A DNA stretch of 64,000 nt from Cytobacillus dafuensis (GTDB lineage Bacteria > Bacillota > Bacilli > Bacillales > Cytobacillaceae): positions 1,096,001 through 1,160,000 of the forward strand of contig NZ_CP042593.1 in NCBI RefSeq assembly GCF_007995155.1, written 5' to 3'. Below, one piece after another: positions 50,808-58,685 of this stretch (position 1 is its first letter; each line of letters begins with the position of its first letter). The position numbers were made by a program, and so were the translations under genes. The notes under the pieces were generated by a model. It was given only the letters and a program-made list of their open reading frames with translations. It did no database searches and was not told where the DNA came from.

Positions 50808-52097
50808 ATGATTTTGAAAGAAAATATAGATAACAAGATGCATGCTCCTAAACAAAAGAATGGGAAGCTTGAAAAAATATACTGGATTTCCATCTTAATC
50901 GTTTTTGGTATAGGAATTTACTCAATCATTACTGGGTATTTTATGGAAGGAATGGAATCTACTAATCTATCTAATATAGTACCTTGGGGTGGGTGGATTG
51001 CCTTTTATATTTATTTTATTGGTTTAAGTGCTGGTTCCTTTTTATTATCCACATTAGTTTATGGATTTGGGATGGAGAAATTCGAAAAAATCGGCAGATC
51101 TGCTTTACTTTCTGCGATTGTCTGTATGATTACGGGCATTTTGTTTGTTTTTTTGGATATCGGTCGCCCGGATCACGTCATGAACTCAGTCATTTATTGG
51201 AATGTAACGAGTACAATGTCATGGGAAATTCATTTCTATATTGTCTATCTTGTTCTTCTAATAGTTGAGTTGTATTTTTCAATGAGAAATGACCTTATCG
51301 TTGTAGCCAAAAATGATAATTTCAAAGGAAAATTATCACGATTCCTTACTTTCAATAAAAAGGAATATACAGATATCGATAAAGTAAAGGATAAAAAGCG
51401 ACTAAAAATAATGGGTATTATTGGGATTCCGCTTGCCATTCTTGGTGTACATGGTGGAACAGGGTCCATTTTTGCGGTTCTTAAAGCACAGCCTTACTTG
51501 AATTCTGCATTGTTCCCATTAATTTTTATTATATCTGCATTAGTATCTGGTACAGCATTATCCATTGCCATTTATGTGATTAAATGCAAAGTAAAAAAAC
51601 AGCAAGTGGATATTTCAATGATTAAATCTCTTGGAAGCATGCTTTCCTTATTTATCGTCATTGAAATCATTATGGTCTGGTATGAATTTTTAGTTGGTTT
51701 TTATGGTTTAGAGCATGAAGAACTAGGAACACTTCAATTAATAATGGGAAGCCCATATTCATGGTCCTTCTGGATTTTCCAAATGGGATTTGCTTTGTTT
51801 TTCCCATTGGTCATATTATTAATCAAAAAAACACGAGAATCGATAAATTGGATTCTAGGTGCCTCAGTTATGGTGCTAATTGGAGTTGTTGGGGTAAGGT
51901 TCAATATGGTCATTCCAACTTTAATTATGCCAAAAATAGATGGAATGCCGTATGGAAATTATTATATGAATCTTTCAGAGTGGCTGACATCTTTTGGTAT
52001 TATCGCATTGTGTTTAATCCTGTATACAATTGGCGAGAAGCTATTTCCAATTGATGAAATTGACTCTCATGAAAATGGAGTGAGTAAACATGAGTAA
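50808..52097 (+). CDS. NrfD/PsrC-type membrane anchor (C subunit)
   Basis: This 429-residue protein has about nine to ten hydrophobic helices. The ATG at 50808 follows GGAG by 8 nt. Helix motifs such as PWGGWIAFYIYFIGLSAGSFLLSTL, FLDIGRPDHVMNSVIYWNVTSTMSWE and HGGTGSIFAVLKAQPYLNS are characteristic of NrfD/PsrC quinol-interacting subunits. It should take electrons from menaquinol and pass them to the FeS subunit. It overlaps the catalytic gene by 8 bp. Confidence 0.9.
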   Translation: MILKENIDNKMHAPKQKNGKLEKIYWISILIVFGIGIYSIITGYFMEGMESTNLSNIVPWGGWIAFYIYFIGLSAGSFLLSTLVYGFGMEKFEKIGRSALLSAIVCMITGILFVFLDIGRPDHVMNSVIYWNVTSTMSWEIHFYIVYLVLLIVELYFSMRNDLIVVAKNDNFKGKLSRFLTFNKKEYTDIDKVKDKKRLKIMGIIGIPLAILGVHGGTGSIFAVLKAQPYLNSALFPLIFIISALVSGTALSIAIYVIKCKVKKQQVDISMIKSLGSMLSLFIVIEIIMVWYEFLVGFYGLEHEELGTLQLIMGSPYSWSFWIFQMGFALFFPLVILLIKKTRESINWILGASVMVLIGVVGVRFNMVIPTLIMPKIDGMPYGNYYMNLSEWLTSFGIIALCLILYTIGEKLFPIDEIDSHENGVSKHE

Positions 52098-55000
52098 AGA
52101 TAAAGTGAATCGAAGAGGTTTTCTTAAAGCATTAGGAGCATTTGGAGCGGTTGCCGTTATTGGTCCTGCGTTTGTTGGTCCGGTCAAACAGGTAATAAAC
52201 GGAGTATGGACAGATGATTTACATGGAGTAGGGACGGATTATCAGGACTACACAGCAGAAAATGTCATTTTTACATCATGTCAGCAATGTAACTCCACAT
52301 GTACAATTAAAGCCTATGTTGTTGCTGGAAGTGCTGGAGGAGCATACTCATCGATCGTTAGAAAAATTGCGGGAAATCAATATAGTCCGATCAATATGGT
52401 TCCTTACGGTCATATTAACTATGATACTCCACTTGAACAAGCTGTAAAAGGAACCGGAGATGTGGCTAAAAGCGGGAGAGGTTTCCGTGGAGGACGAACT
52501 TGCTTAAAAGGTCAAGCTGGAATTCAGACAACGTATGATACATTTCGTGTACAGCAGCCATTAAAGCGTGTAGGGGAAAGAGGCAGCGGAGTTTGGAAAA
52601 CAGTCAGCTGGGAAGAAGCCTATAAAGAGATATTAGAAGGCAGCAAGGATTTAAAAACACCGGGATTAAAAGAAATATGGGCATTTGTTCCTGAAGAAGG
52701 TGTTATGGCTGATTGGGAAAAAGTACAAGCAGGAGAAATGGAAAAATCCGCTTTCGATCAAAAATATAAAGATGTATTAATCGATACGAATCATCCTGAT
52801 TTTGGACCTAAATCAAATCAAATTGCGATCATGTCTGGACATCGAAGAGATTTCATTGAACGTATAGCAACGAAAAGTCTAGGTACGGCGAATTATTATG
52901 ATCATGGCGGTTATTGTGGAATTACGAGTGTAATGGGAAATGTTCGTTCTTACGATTCAACAAAGCAGAAGAAACGGATGATCCCTGATTATGAAAAAGT
53001 GGAATATGTTTTAGTATGGGGAACAAATCCGATGATAGCTAATCGTGGCCCAACTACATTTGCACCACAAATTACGAATGCGATAGATCGCGGGATGAAA
53101 ATGGTTGTCATTGATCCTCGTTATAGCAAGACGGCTGAAAAAGCAGATACATGGGTTCCGGTAAAGCCGGGTGGTGATGGGGCTCTTGCAATGGCAATGT
53201 GCAGATGGATCATTGAGAATAATCGTTATGATGAGACATACCTACGCAACCCTAATGAGAAAGCGGCACATTTAGATAATGAACCAACCTGGAGTGATGC
53301 CACTTATCTTGTAAATGTAGGAGATCCAAAGAGACCTTTTGTAAGGGCTAAGGATTTGGGATTAGGTGAAGAAGAGTTTGTCGTTCTTGAAAATGGAAAA
53401 CCTGTTCCACATATAAAAGCGACAAATGGTGACTTAGAGGTAAGTACAACAATTAATGGGATTAAGGTGAAATCTACATTTACAATTTTTAAAGAAAAAG
53501 TGCTTGAAAAAACAATCGAAGAATATTCAAAGCAGTGTGATGTGTCCGTAGATTTAATTGTCCAAATAGCGAAAGAGTTCACTTCCCATGGCAAGAAGGT
53601 GGGAATCCACTCCTATCGAGGACCAGCCATGCACACAAATGGATATTACAGTACTCGTGCAATAAATATGCTAAATCATTTAGTAGGAAATCATGACTGG
53701 GTAGGTGGTGACACTTCACTAGGTGCAAAATTTAAAATAACTGAAGGACGTTATGATTTAGCTGCTGTACCAAATCCAAATAATTCTTGGGGAATTGCAG
53801 TTACTCGTCATAAAACTCCGTATGAAAAAACGTCATTGTTCAAAAAAGATGGTTATCCGGCAAAACGTCCTTGGTATCCTTTAGGGAACAAACTAATTCA
53901 AGATGTTCTTCCAAGTTCTGCGGAAGGCTACCCGTATAAGATTAGAGCACTTATTATGAACCGAACATCACCGATTGTGTCAGGTCCAAGGTCAGATATG
54001 CAGGAGAAATTTCTAAAAGATACAAAAGTAGTCGAACTTGTCATCTCTTCTGATATTGTCATTGGAGAATCAACGAAATATGCAGATTATGTATTACCTG
54101 ATTTATCTTATTTAGAAAGTTGGAATACAGAGGCTATTTTCCCGATAGTGAAATATAAATTTGCGAGTGTTATTCAGCCAGTAACTCGGGTTGTACCAAA
54201 TGCAAGACAAACAGAACAAGTGTATATTGATCTTTTGAAAGAAATGGGTCTTCCGGGTGTTGGAGATAAAGCACTTCCAGATGGATCTTCCATTCATAGT
54301 CCAGAAGATTATTATATTAAAATGGCTGCGAATATTGCCTTTGATGGCAAAAAACCAGTAAATGATGCAAGTTCTGAAGAAATGGCTATTTTTGAGAAAG
54401 CAAGAAAACTAGCTTTAGGAAAGTATTTTGATTTGAATAAGCTGAAAAGTGCTGTTACACCAGAGGAATGGAAAAAAGTTGTATATGTCCTCAATCGTGG
54501 AGGAAGATTTGAGGCTCAGGGTGATGAACATATCGGACCTCATATTAAATATCAATGGGCAAATCTCGTTCATTTCTATGATGAAAAGGCAGCAGGTTTT
54601 AAAAGTTCTTTTACAGGCAAGTTTTTTGAGGGAGTTCCTTTTGCAGATGAAATTAGAAAATATAACGGTGAAGTATATACATCCAATAAACCTTTTCAGT
54701 TTATTAACTGGAAATCAAGAAATATGGGAACCCATCGAAATGAAAGTAATGCCTGGCTTCGTGAAGTTCGAGATGAGAACTATTTATGGGTGAACCCTTT
54801 AGATGCAAAGAAAAAAGGAATTAAAACGGCTGATTTTGTCTATATCATTTCCAACAGTACAAAAGAAAAGGCAAAAGTGCTCGTTACACCAGGGATTAAA
54901 CCAGGTGTTGTAGGAGCAAACTTTAGCTTTGGCCACTATGCATACGGTTCAAAAGAGGAAAAAATTGATGGGAAAACCATAAAACCGGCACAGAAATACG

Positions 55001-55188
55001 GTCATCTGCCATTTGATACGAATACACCTATGCATGAAGAATCTGGATATGCGAGAGGAAGAGGACATGGATTCTCTGTAAATGCTCTTGCTGATAAAGA
55101 CGATAGTTATTTTGAAGGGTTTTTAGCAGACCTTTTAATCGGAGGGCCAGCTCAGCAGGACGTTTTTGTCGACATTAAAAAAGTTTAA
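52090..55188 (+). CDS. Tat-exported molybdopterin oxidoreductase catalytic subunit
   Basis: This 1032-residue protein starts with a twin-arginine signal, NRRGFLKALGAFGAVAVIGP. A [4Fe-4S] motif CQQCNSTC..CLKG follows (about residues 59-140). The molybdopterin core includes GGYCGITSVMG (Cys about 277, likely Mo ligand), WGTNPMIANRGP, VVIDPRYSKTA and the C-terminal pterin domain with NPLDAKKKGIKTADFVYI. It is a DMSO-reductase-family respiratory reductase. Length and partners fit tetrathionate reductase TtrA, and the B-C-A gene order also recalls the SrdBCA selenate reductase of bacilli. The substrate cannot be decided from the sequence. Confidence 0.88.
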   Translation: MSKDKVNRRGFLKALGAFGAVAVIGPAFVGPVKQVINGVWTDDLHGVGTDYQDYTAENVIFTSCQQCNSTCTIKAYVVAGSAGGAYSSIVRKIAGNQYSPINMVPYGHINYDTPLEQAVKGTGDVAKSGRGFRGGRTCLKGQAGIQTTYDTFRVQQPLKRVGERGSGVWKTVSWEEAYKEILEGSKDLKTPGLKEIWAFVPEEGVMADWEKVQAGEMEKSAFDQKYKDVLIDTNHPDFGPKSNQIAIMSGHRRDFIERIATKSLGTANYYDHGGYCGITSVMGNVRSYDSTKQKKRMIPDYEKVEYVLVWGTNPMIANRGPTTFAPQITNAIDRGMKMVVIDPRYSKTAEKADTWVPVKPGGDGALAMAMCRWIIENNRYDETYLRNPNEKAAHLDNEPTWSDATYLVNVGDPKRPFVRAKDLGLGEEEFVVLENGKPVPHIKATNGDLEVSTTINGIKVKSTFTIFKEKVLEKTIEEYSKQCDVSVDLIVQIAKEFTSHGKKVGIHSYRGPAMHTNGYYSTRAINMLNHLVGNHDWVGGDTSLGAKFKITEGRYDLAAVPNPNNSWGIAVTRHKTPYEKTSLFKKDGYPAKRPWYPLGNKLIQDVLPSSAEGYPYKIRALIMNRTSPIVSGPRSDMQEKFLKDTKVVELVISSDIVIGESTKYADYVLPDLSYLESWNTEAIFPIVKYKFASVIQPVTRVVPNARQTEQVYIDLLKEMGLPGVGDKALPDGSSIHSPEDYYIKMAANIAFDGKKPVNDASSEEMAIFEKARKLALGKYFDLNKLKSAVTPEEWKKVVYVLNRGGRFEAQGDEHIGPHIKYQWANLVHFYDEKAAGFKSSFTGKFFEGVPFADEIRKYNGEVYTSNKPFQFINWKSRNMGTHRNESNAWLREVRDENYLWVNPLDAKKKGIKTADFVYIISNSTKEKAKVLVTPGIKPGVVGANFSFGHYAYGSKEEKIDGKTIKPAQKYGHLPFDTNTPMHEESGYARGRGHGFSVNALADKDDSYFEGFLADLLIGGPAQQDVFVDIKKV

Positions 55189-55204
55189 ACAAAAGGTGAT
55201 AATG

Positions 55205-55801
55205 ATGAAAATGACGAAAGAGGAACAATATGGACAGCTTGTCCTAATTAATATTTTATCATGCATATGGCTTGGAGAATGGGATCGTTATGAAGAGTTA
55301 TTTCAGAATATGGATGATAAATTGAAAGAGAATTTCCCTTTTCATTCTCATTATGATCAGGAAGACGTCAAGTTATGGTATGAAAATTATTTTTTCATTC
55401 CAGGTGACTATTTTGTCTCGCCTTACTTTTCTTCCTATATTAAAAAGGGACATGATGAACACGAAGAACGGAAAAAAGATTTGTTATGCCTGATTGGTTT
55501 ATATGAGAAGACAGGCTTCTTGTATCCGCTTGAAAAAGAAATTTATCCGGATCATTTTGGGTGCATTACTGCTTTTCTCGGTTCTTTAATCCAGGAGAGC
55601 ATAAAAGCTGATGTTGAAAAGGATGAAGAATACAAAAGAAAACTAGCAGAACTAAAACAATTTGTTATATGTAATTATATTTTGCCCATTCTCCCAACAC
55701 TACAGAAAAATGCTCTGACTAAAGTAAAGCATTCATTTTTTAAAGAGTTTTTATCATTTTATATAAAAATGATGCAAGAAGATTGGCAGGAAGCGGCTTA
55801 A
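55205..55801 (+). CDS. TorD-like maturation chaperone
   Basis: This 198-residue cytoplasmic, mostly helical protein follows the catalytic subunit. The start is taken as the ATG at 55205, after AAAGGTGAT; an ATG at 55166 overlaps the previous gene. Phrases such as YENYFFIPGDYFVSPYFSSY, then a DHFGCITAFLGSL stretch, match the E(x)2RLF-type TorD/DmsD/NarJ chaperones. It should bind the Tat signal and hold the enzyme until cofactor insertion. Confidence 0.85.
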   Translation: MKMTKEEQYGQLVLINILSCIWLGEWDRYEELFQNMDDKLKENFPFHSHYDQEDVKLWYENYFFIPGDYFVSPYFSSYIKKGHDEHEERKKDLLCLIGLYEKTGFLYPLEKEIYPDHFGCITAFLGSLIQESIKADVEKDEEYKRKLAELKQFVICNYILPILPTLQKNALTKVKHSFFKEFLSFYIKMMQEDWQEAA

Positions 55802-55832
55802 TTAGGGTTTGTCAAAATTTACAATCATATAA

Positions 55833-55867
55833 AAATAAAGCAGCTATCGATGCTGCTTTATTTTTTT
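55833..55867. terminator. Bidirectional terminator after the reductase operon
   Basis: AAATAAAGCAGC / GCTGCTTTATTT with a 7-nt loop and T runs on both strands. It overlaps the last codons of yfkK on the other strand. Confidence 0.88.
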
Positions 55868-56082
55868 CTTAAATTGCCTAATTCTTCTGCTAAAGCTTGC
55901 ATTTCATTCGGACTGAAATGGTTCTTTTTCATAACGAGATCATAAATATCTTTTAATTCTTCGTACATTTCCTCATCAAAATGTGATGGCTTAATGGCTC
56001 CAAAGTTCAGAACCTTAAGCTTTTCTTTGATTTTTTCAATCATATATTCTACATTCTCAGTTGATTTTTGAGCTAAATTCAT
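55858..56082 (-). CDS. yfkK: DUF1128 protein, YfkK
   Basis: This 74-residue helical, charged protein contains [20 protein letters not shown], then [22 protein letters not shown], the DUF1128 pattern. In B. subtilis yfkK also stands next to yfkJ. AGGAGG lies upstream of the ATG. Function unknown. Confidence 0.9.
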   Translation of the reverse strand: MNLAQKSTENVEYMIEKIKEKLKVLNFGAIKPSHFDEEMYEELKDIYDLVMKKNHFSPNEMQALAEELGNLRKK

Positions 56083-56279
56083 TCTGCTCTCCTCCTTTAA
56101 TGTCTAGCGTTCGTACAGGACGTCCGCTTTTCTTGGCTAATAGGAATGTTTAAGTTTATTAATGTGCTAAAGTAAAGTGTGTTATCAATTAATTATCTGC
56201 TAATAAGATCGCATAAGAAAAACTAAGACATTCCCCAAAAAGGACTTGGCGAATGCCAAATTTTTCTAATTAGGAAATA

Positions 56280-56494
56280 TTTATCCCGCATTAACGAGCA
56301 GTAATACTCCCACCTCTAAATTCAGCGAAAGCAAAGAAGTTAGGTGGGAGATAAACTGCCCGTAAAAGCCCGACGACGGACAGGATGTCCTAGTCAGGCG
56401 AAAGCCACAGGACGTGGTGTTTTGAGCGTGATTGGTTCAACTAATAATCAGTGGGGGATGAAGAAAACCCCCACAGATTAAAGTTTCACTTTAT
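56280..56494 (+). repeat. Structured CCCCCACT repeat, copy 4 of 4 (with insertion)
   Basis: It has the same framework as copy 1 with more substitutions. About 55 bp are inserted after AAAGCCCGA, again made of small hairpins (GGACA-GGA-TGTCC and CCAC-AGGAC-GTGG). The loops are AGGAC, the complement of GTCCT in copy 3, and the insertion site differs. The rest of the 575-bp yfkK-yfkJ gap shows no gene. Confidence 0.82.
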
Positions 56495-56657
56495 GGCTGC
56501 AGCTAGCTTTTTATTCCTTGTTATTTGTACATCATTTTTCTTATAAGTATACTCATCTTTCCATGTTCCTTATTAAATGTCAACGGAAAAATAAGTGTTT
56601 CAAGGTTGCAGAAGAATAAAATATAAAAGAAAATGGATGCAAGGAGGGAGTTTACAT

Positions 56658-57128
56658 ATGATTAAAGTATTATTTGTTTGTTTAGGAAATATTTGTCGCT
56701 CGCCAATGGCTGAGGCGATGTTTCGTGATTTAGTAAAGAAGGAAGGATTAGAGCATATGATCATTGTAGATTCCGCAGGCACAGGGGATTGGCATGTTGG
56801 AAATCCGCCCCATGAAGGGACAAGAAATATATTAAAAAAATACAATATATCTTCAGATGGAATAAAAGCTAGACAAATTGGTCCAGTGGATTTACATGAT
56901 TTCCAGTACGTCGTGGCGATGGACACATCTAATATTCAAAACATCGAAAAGTTAAAGAAGAGTAATTCTACAGCACATATTGTTAGACTGCTTGATTATT
57001 TAGAGGATGCTGTAGATAAAAATGTCCCTGATCCGTATTTTACCGGTAACTTTGAAGAAGTGTACGAGCTTGTGAAAAAAGGCTGTGAACAATTGCTAAA
57101 ACAACTTCGTACAACACATAATATATAG
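56658..57128 (+). CDS. yfkJ: Low-molecular-weight protein tyrosine phosphatase YfkJ
   Basis: This 156-residue phosphatase has the N-terminal P-loop VCLGNICRSPMAEAMF (nucleophile Cys about residue 8, Arg about 14) and the general acid Asp in VPDPYF near the C-terminus. The ATG at 56658 has AAGGAGGG upstream; the frame is open 63 bp earlier without a ribosome site. In B. subtilis YfkJ is linked to stress resistance. It begins the yfkJIH operon. Confidence 0.95.
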   Translation: MIKVLFVCLGNICRSPMAEAMFRDLVKKEGLEHMIIVDSAGTGDWHVGNPPHEGTRNILKKYNISSDGIKARQIGPVDLHDFQYVVAMDTSNIQNIEKLKKSNSTAHIVRLLDYLEDAVDKNVPDPYFTGNFEEVYELVKKGCEQLLKQLRTTHNI

Positions 57129-57203
57129 GATGGGTGCTTGATTTATATACTGAGGAGAACCATTCGGAAATACCTAAAACTATAGAAAAATGGAGTGAAT
57201 GAA

Positions 57204-57572
57204 ATGGGGAAATCATTATTTTGGAAGGGTGTTATTTTTGGAGCCATTGCGGGTGGTGCAGTAACCCTTTTTGATAAAAACACGCGTCAATCTGTTATGT
57301 TAAATTGTAAAAAAGCAACGAGCGAGCTTTCTTATTATGTAAAGAACCCAAGTGAAGCGATCGGTCAGGTGAAAGAAATGACCAATAACTTAAAATCAAC
57401 GTATGAACAAGTAAGTGAGGATCTTTCTTTTATTGTAGAAAAAGTAGAGGAGTTGAAAGAGAGCTCTCCTCAGGTTTCTCGGCTAGTTGAGGATACAAAA
57501 GATGCCTTTTTTGAAGAAGATCAGGATGAACCAAATAATAACGAGACATCTTATAAAAGATCTTTGAATTAG
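57204..57572 (+). CDS. yfkI: YtxH-like protein, YfkI
   Basis: This 122-residue protein has an N-terminal hydrophobic Gly-rich segment (FWKGVIFGAIAGGAVTLFD) followed by an amphipathic helical tail. This is the YtxH/gas-vesicle-protein-like pattern of small membrane-bound stress proteins. The ATG at 57204 follows GGAG by 8 nt. It lies between yfkJ and yfkH as in B. subtilis. Confidence 0.85.
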   Translation: MGKSLFWKGVIFGAIAGGAVTLFDKNTRQSVMLNCKKATSELSYYVKNPSEAIGQVKEMTNNLKSTYEQVSEDLSFIVEKVEELKESSPQVSRLVEDTKDAFFEEDQDEPNNNETSYKRSLN

Positions 57573-57596
57573 TACATCATTTAGTGAGGCGATGGA

Positions 57597-58421
57597 ATGG
57601 GACGAGCCTTTTCAACTTTGCTTTCGCAAATATGGAAAAGAGTGATGGAAGATGACTTATTTGGGCTTGCTGCACAGTTGGCCTATTTCTTCCTGCTATC
57701 GCTTTTTCCATTACTTCTTTTTTTAGTTACACTCCTGCCTTATTTACCAATTACTCAAGAGGATATACTAGCAGTTATTCGAGATTTCGCGCCTGAGGAT
57801 AGTATGGAATTAATTGAGTCCAATATTAACCAGCTTTCACAAAAAAATCTAAATCTGCTTTCCTTCGGGTTTGTTGCTACGATATGGTCAGCATCCAATG
57901 GCATTGATGCCATTGTACGAGCCTTCAATAAAGCATATGATGTGAAAGAAAGCCGTCCATTTTTCCGGGCTAGAGGAATGGCTATTTTATTTACTTTTGC
58001 TATGCTCTTTGTATTTATTATGGCATTGCTGCTACCAGTCTTCGGAGAATATCTTGGAATATATTTATTCGCTAAATTTGGCCTTTCGGATGAGTTTATG
58101 TCTCTTTGGAACACTTTCCGCTGGCTAATAAGCTCCATCATACTGTTTATTGTCTTTACAGGCTTGTATTGGATGGGTCCAAATAAAAAGATAACTTGTA
58201 TAAGTGCTATTCCAGGAGCCATTTTTGCCACGATAGGCTGGGTATTATCTTCTCTTGCCTTTTCATTTTATGTGTCTAATTTTGGCCATTTCTCTGCAAC
58301 ATATGGAAGTATTGGAGCAATAATTGTCCTTATGATATGGTTCTACATAACCGGAGTTATCATCATAATAGGTGGAGAAATCAATGCTATATATAGTAAA
58401 TACAAAAATAAGGATTGTTAA
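57597..58421 (+). CDS. yfkH: YihY family inner membrane protein, YfkH
   Basis: This 274-residue membrane protein has six helices and the YihY/virulence-factor-BrkB pattern: LAAQLAYFFLLSLFPLLLFLV, IWSASNGIDAIVRAFNKAYDV, and GSIGAIIVLMIWFYITGVIIIIGGEINA near the end. The biochemical role of the family is not settled. Its position after yfkJ and yfkI agrees with B. subtilis. Confidence 0.93.
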   Translation: MGRAFSTLLSQIWKRVMEDDLFGLAAQLAYFFLLSLFPLLLFLVTLLPYLPITQEDILAVIRDFAPEDSMELIESNINQLSQKNLNLLSFGFVATIWSASNGIDAIVRAFNKAYDVKESRPFFRARGMAILFTFAMLFVFIMALLLPVFGEYLGIYLFAKFGLSDEFMSLWNTFRWLISSIILFIVFTGLYWMGPNKKITCISAIPGAIFATIGWVLSSLAFSFYVSNFGHFSATYGSIGAIIVLMIWFYITGVIIIIGGEINAIYSKYKNKDC

Positions 58422-58513
58422 GAAAATGCTATAAGTTTCCTACAATAATATGGGGCCATTATCAAAGAATAAGAAAGGGGAAAGATATTGGTCTTTAAAG
58501 GAGGCTTATATTT

Positions 58514-58618
58514 ATGACGAAGAAAACGAAAAAAGACGGCGGAACAAAGCAAAAGGGTCAGAATAAACCAAAACAAAAAACCTCAGGTTCTGCTAACGGA
58601 CAAAATGGATATCATTAA
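58514..58618 (+). CDS. Small basic protein, 34 aa, SASP-like
   Basis: This is a short gene with GGAGG 9 nt before the ATG and a strong terminator after the stop. The product MTKKTKKDGGTKQKGQNKPK, then QKTSGSANGQNGYH, is extremely Lys/Gln/Gly-rich and lacks hydrophobic residues. Such composition is typical of minor small acid-soluble spore proteins of bacilli, but I cannot match it to a named Ssp. Confidence 0.6.
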   Translation: MTKKTKKDGGTKQKGQNKPKQKTSGSANGQNGYH

Positions 58619-58628
58619 TGTATGAATG

Positions 58629-58665
58629 AAATAGAGCTTGAAGAACAATTCTTCAAGCTCTATTT
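58629..58665. terminator. Bidirectional terminator
   Basis: AATAGAGCTTGAAGAA / TTCTTCAAGCTCTATT with a 3-nt loop, between convergent genes. Confidence 0.9.
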
Positions 58666-58685
58666 TCATAACGATCATCATCCTA

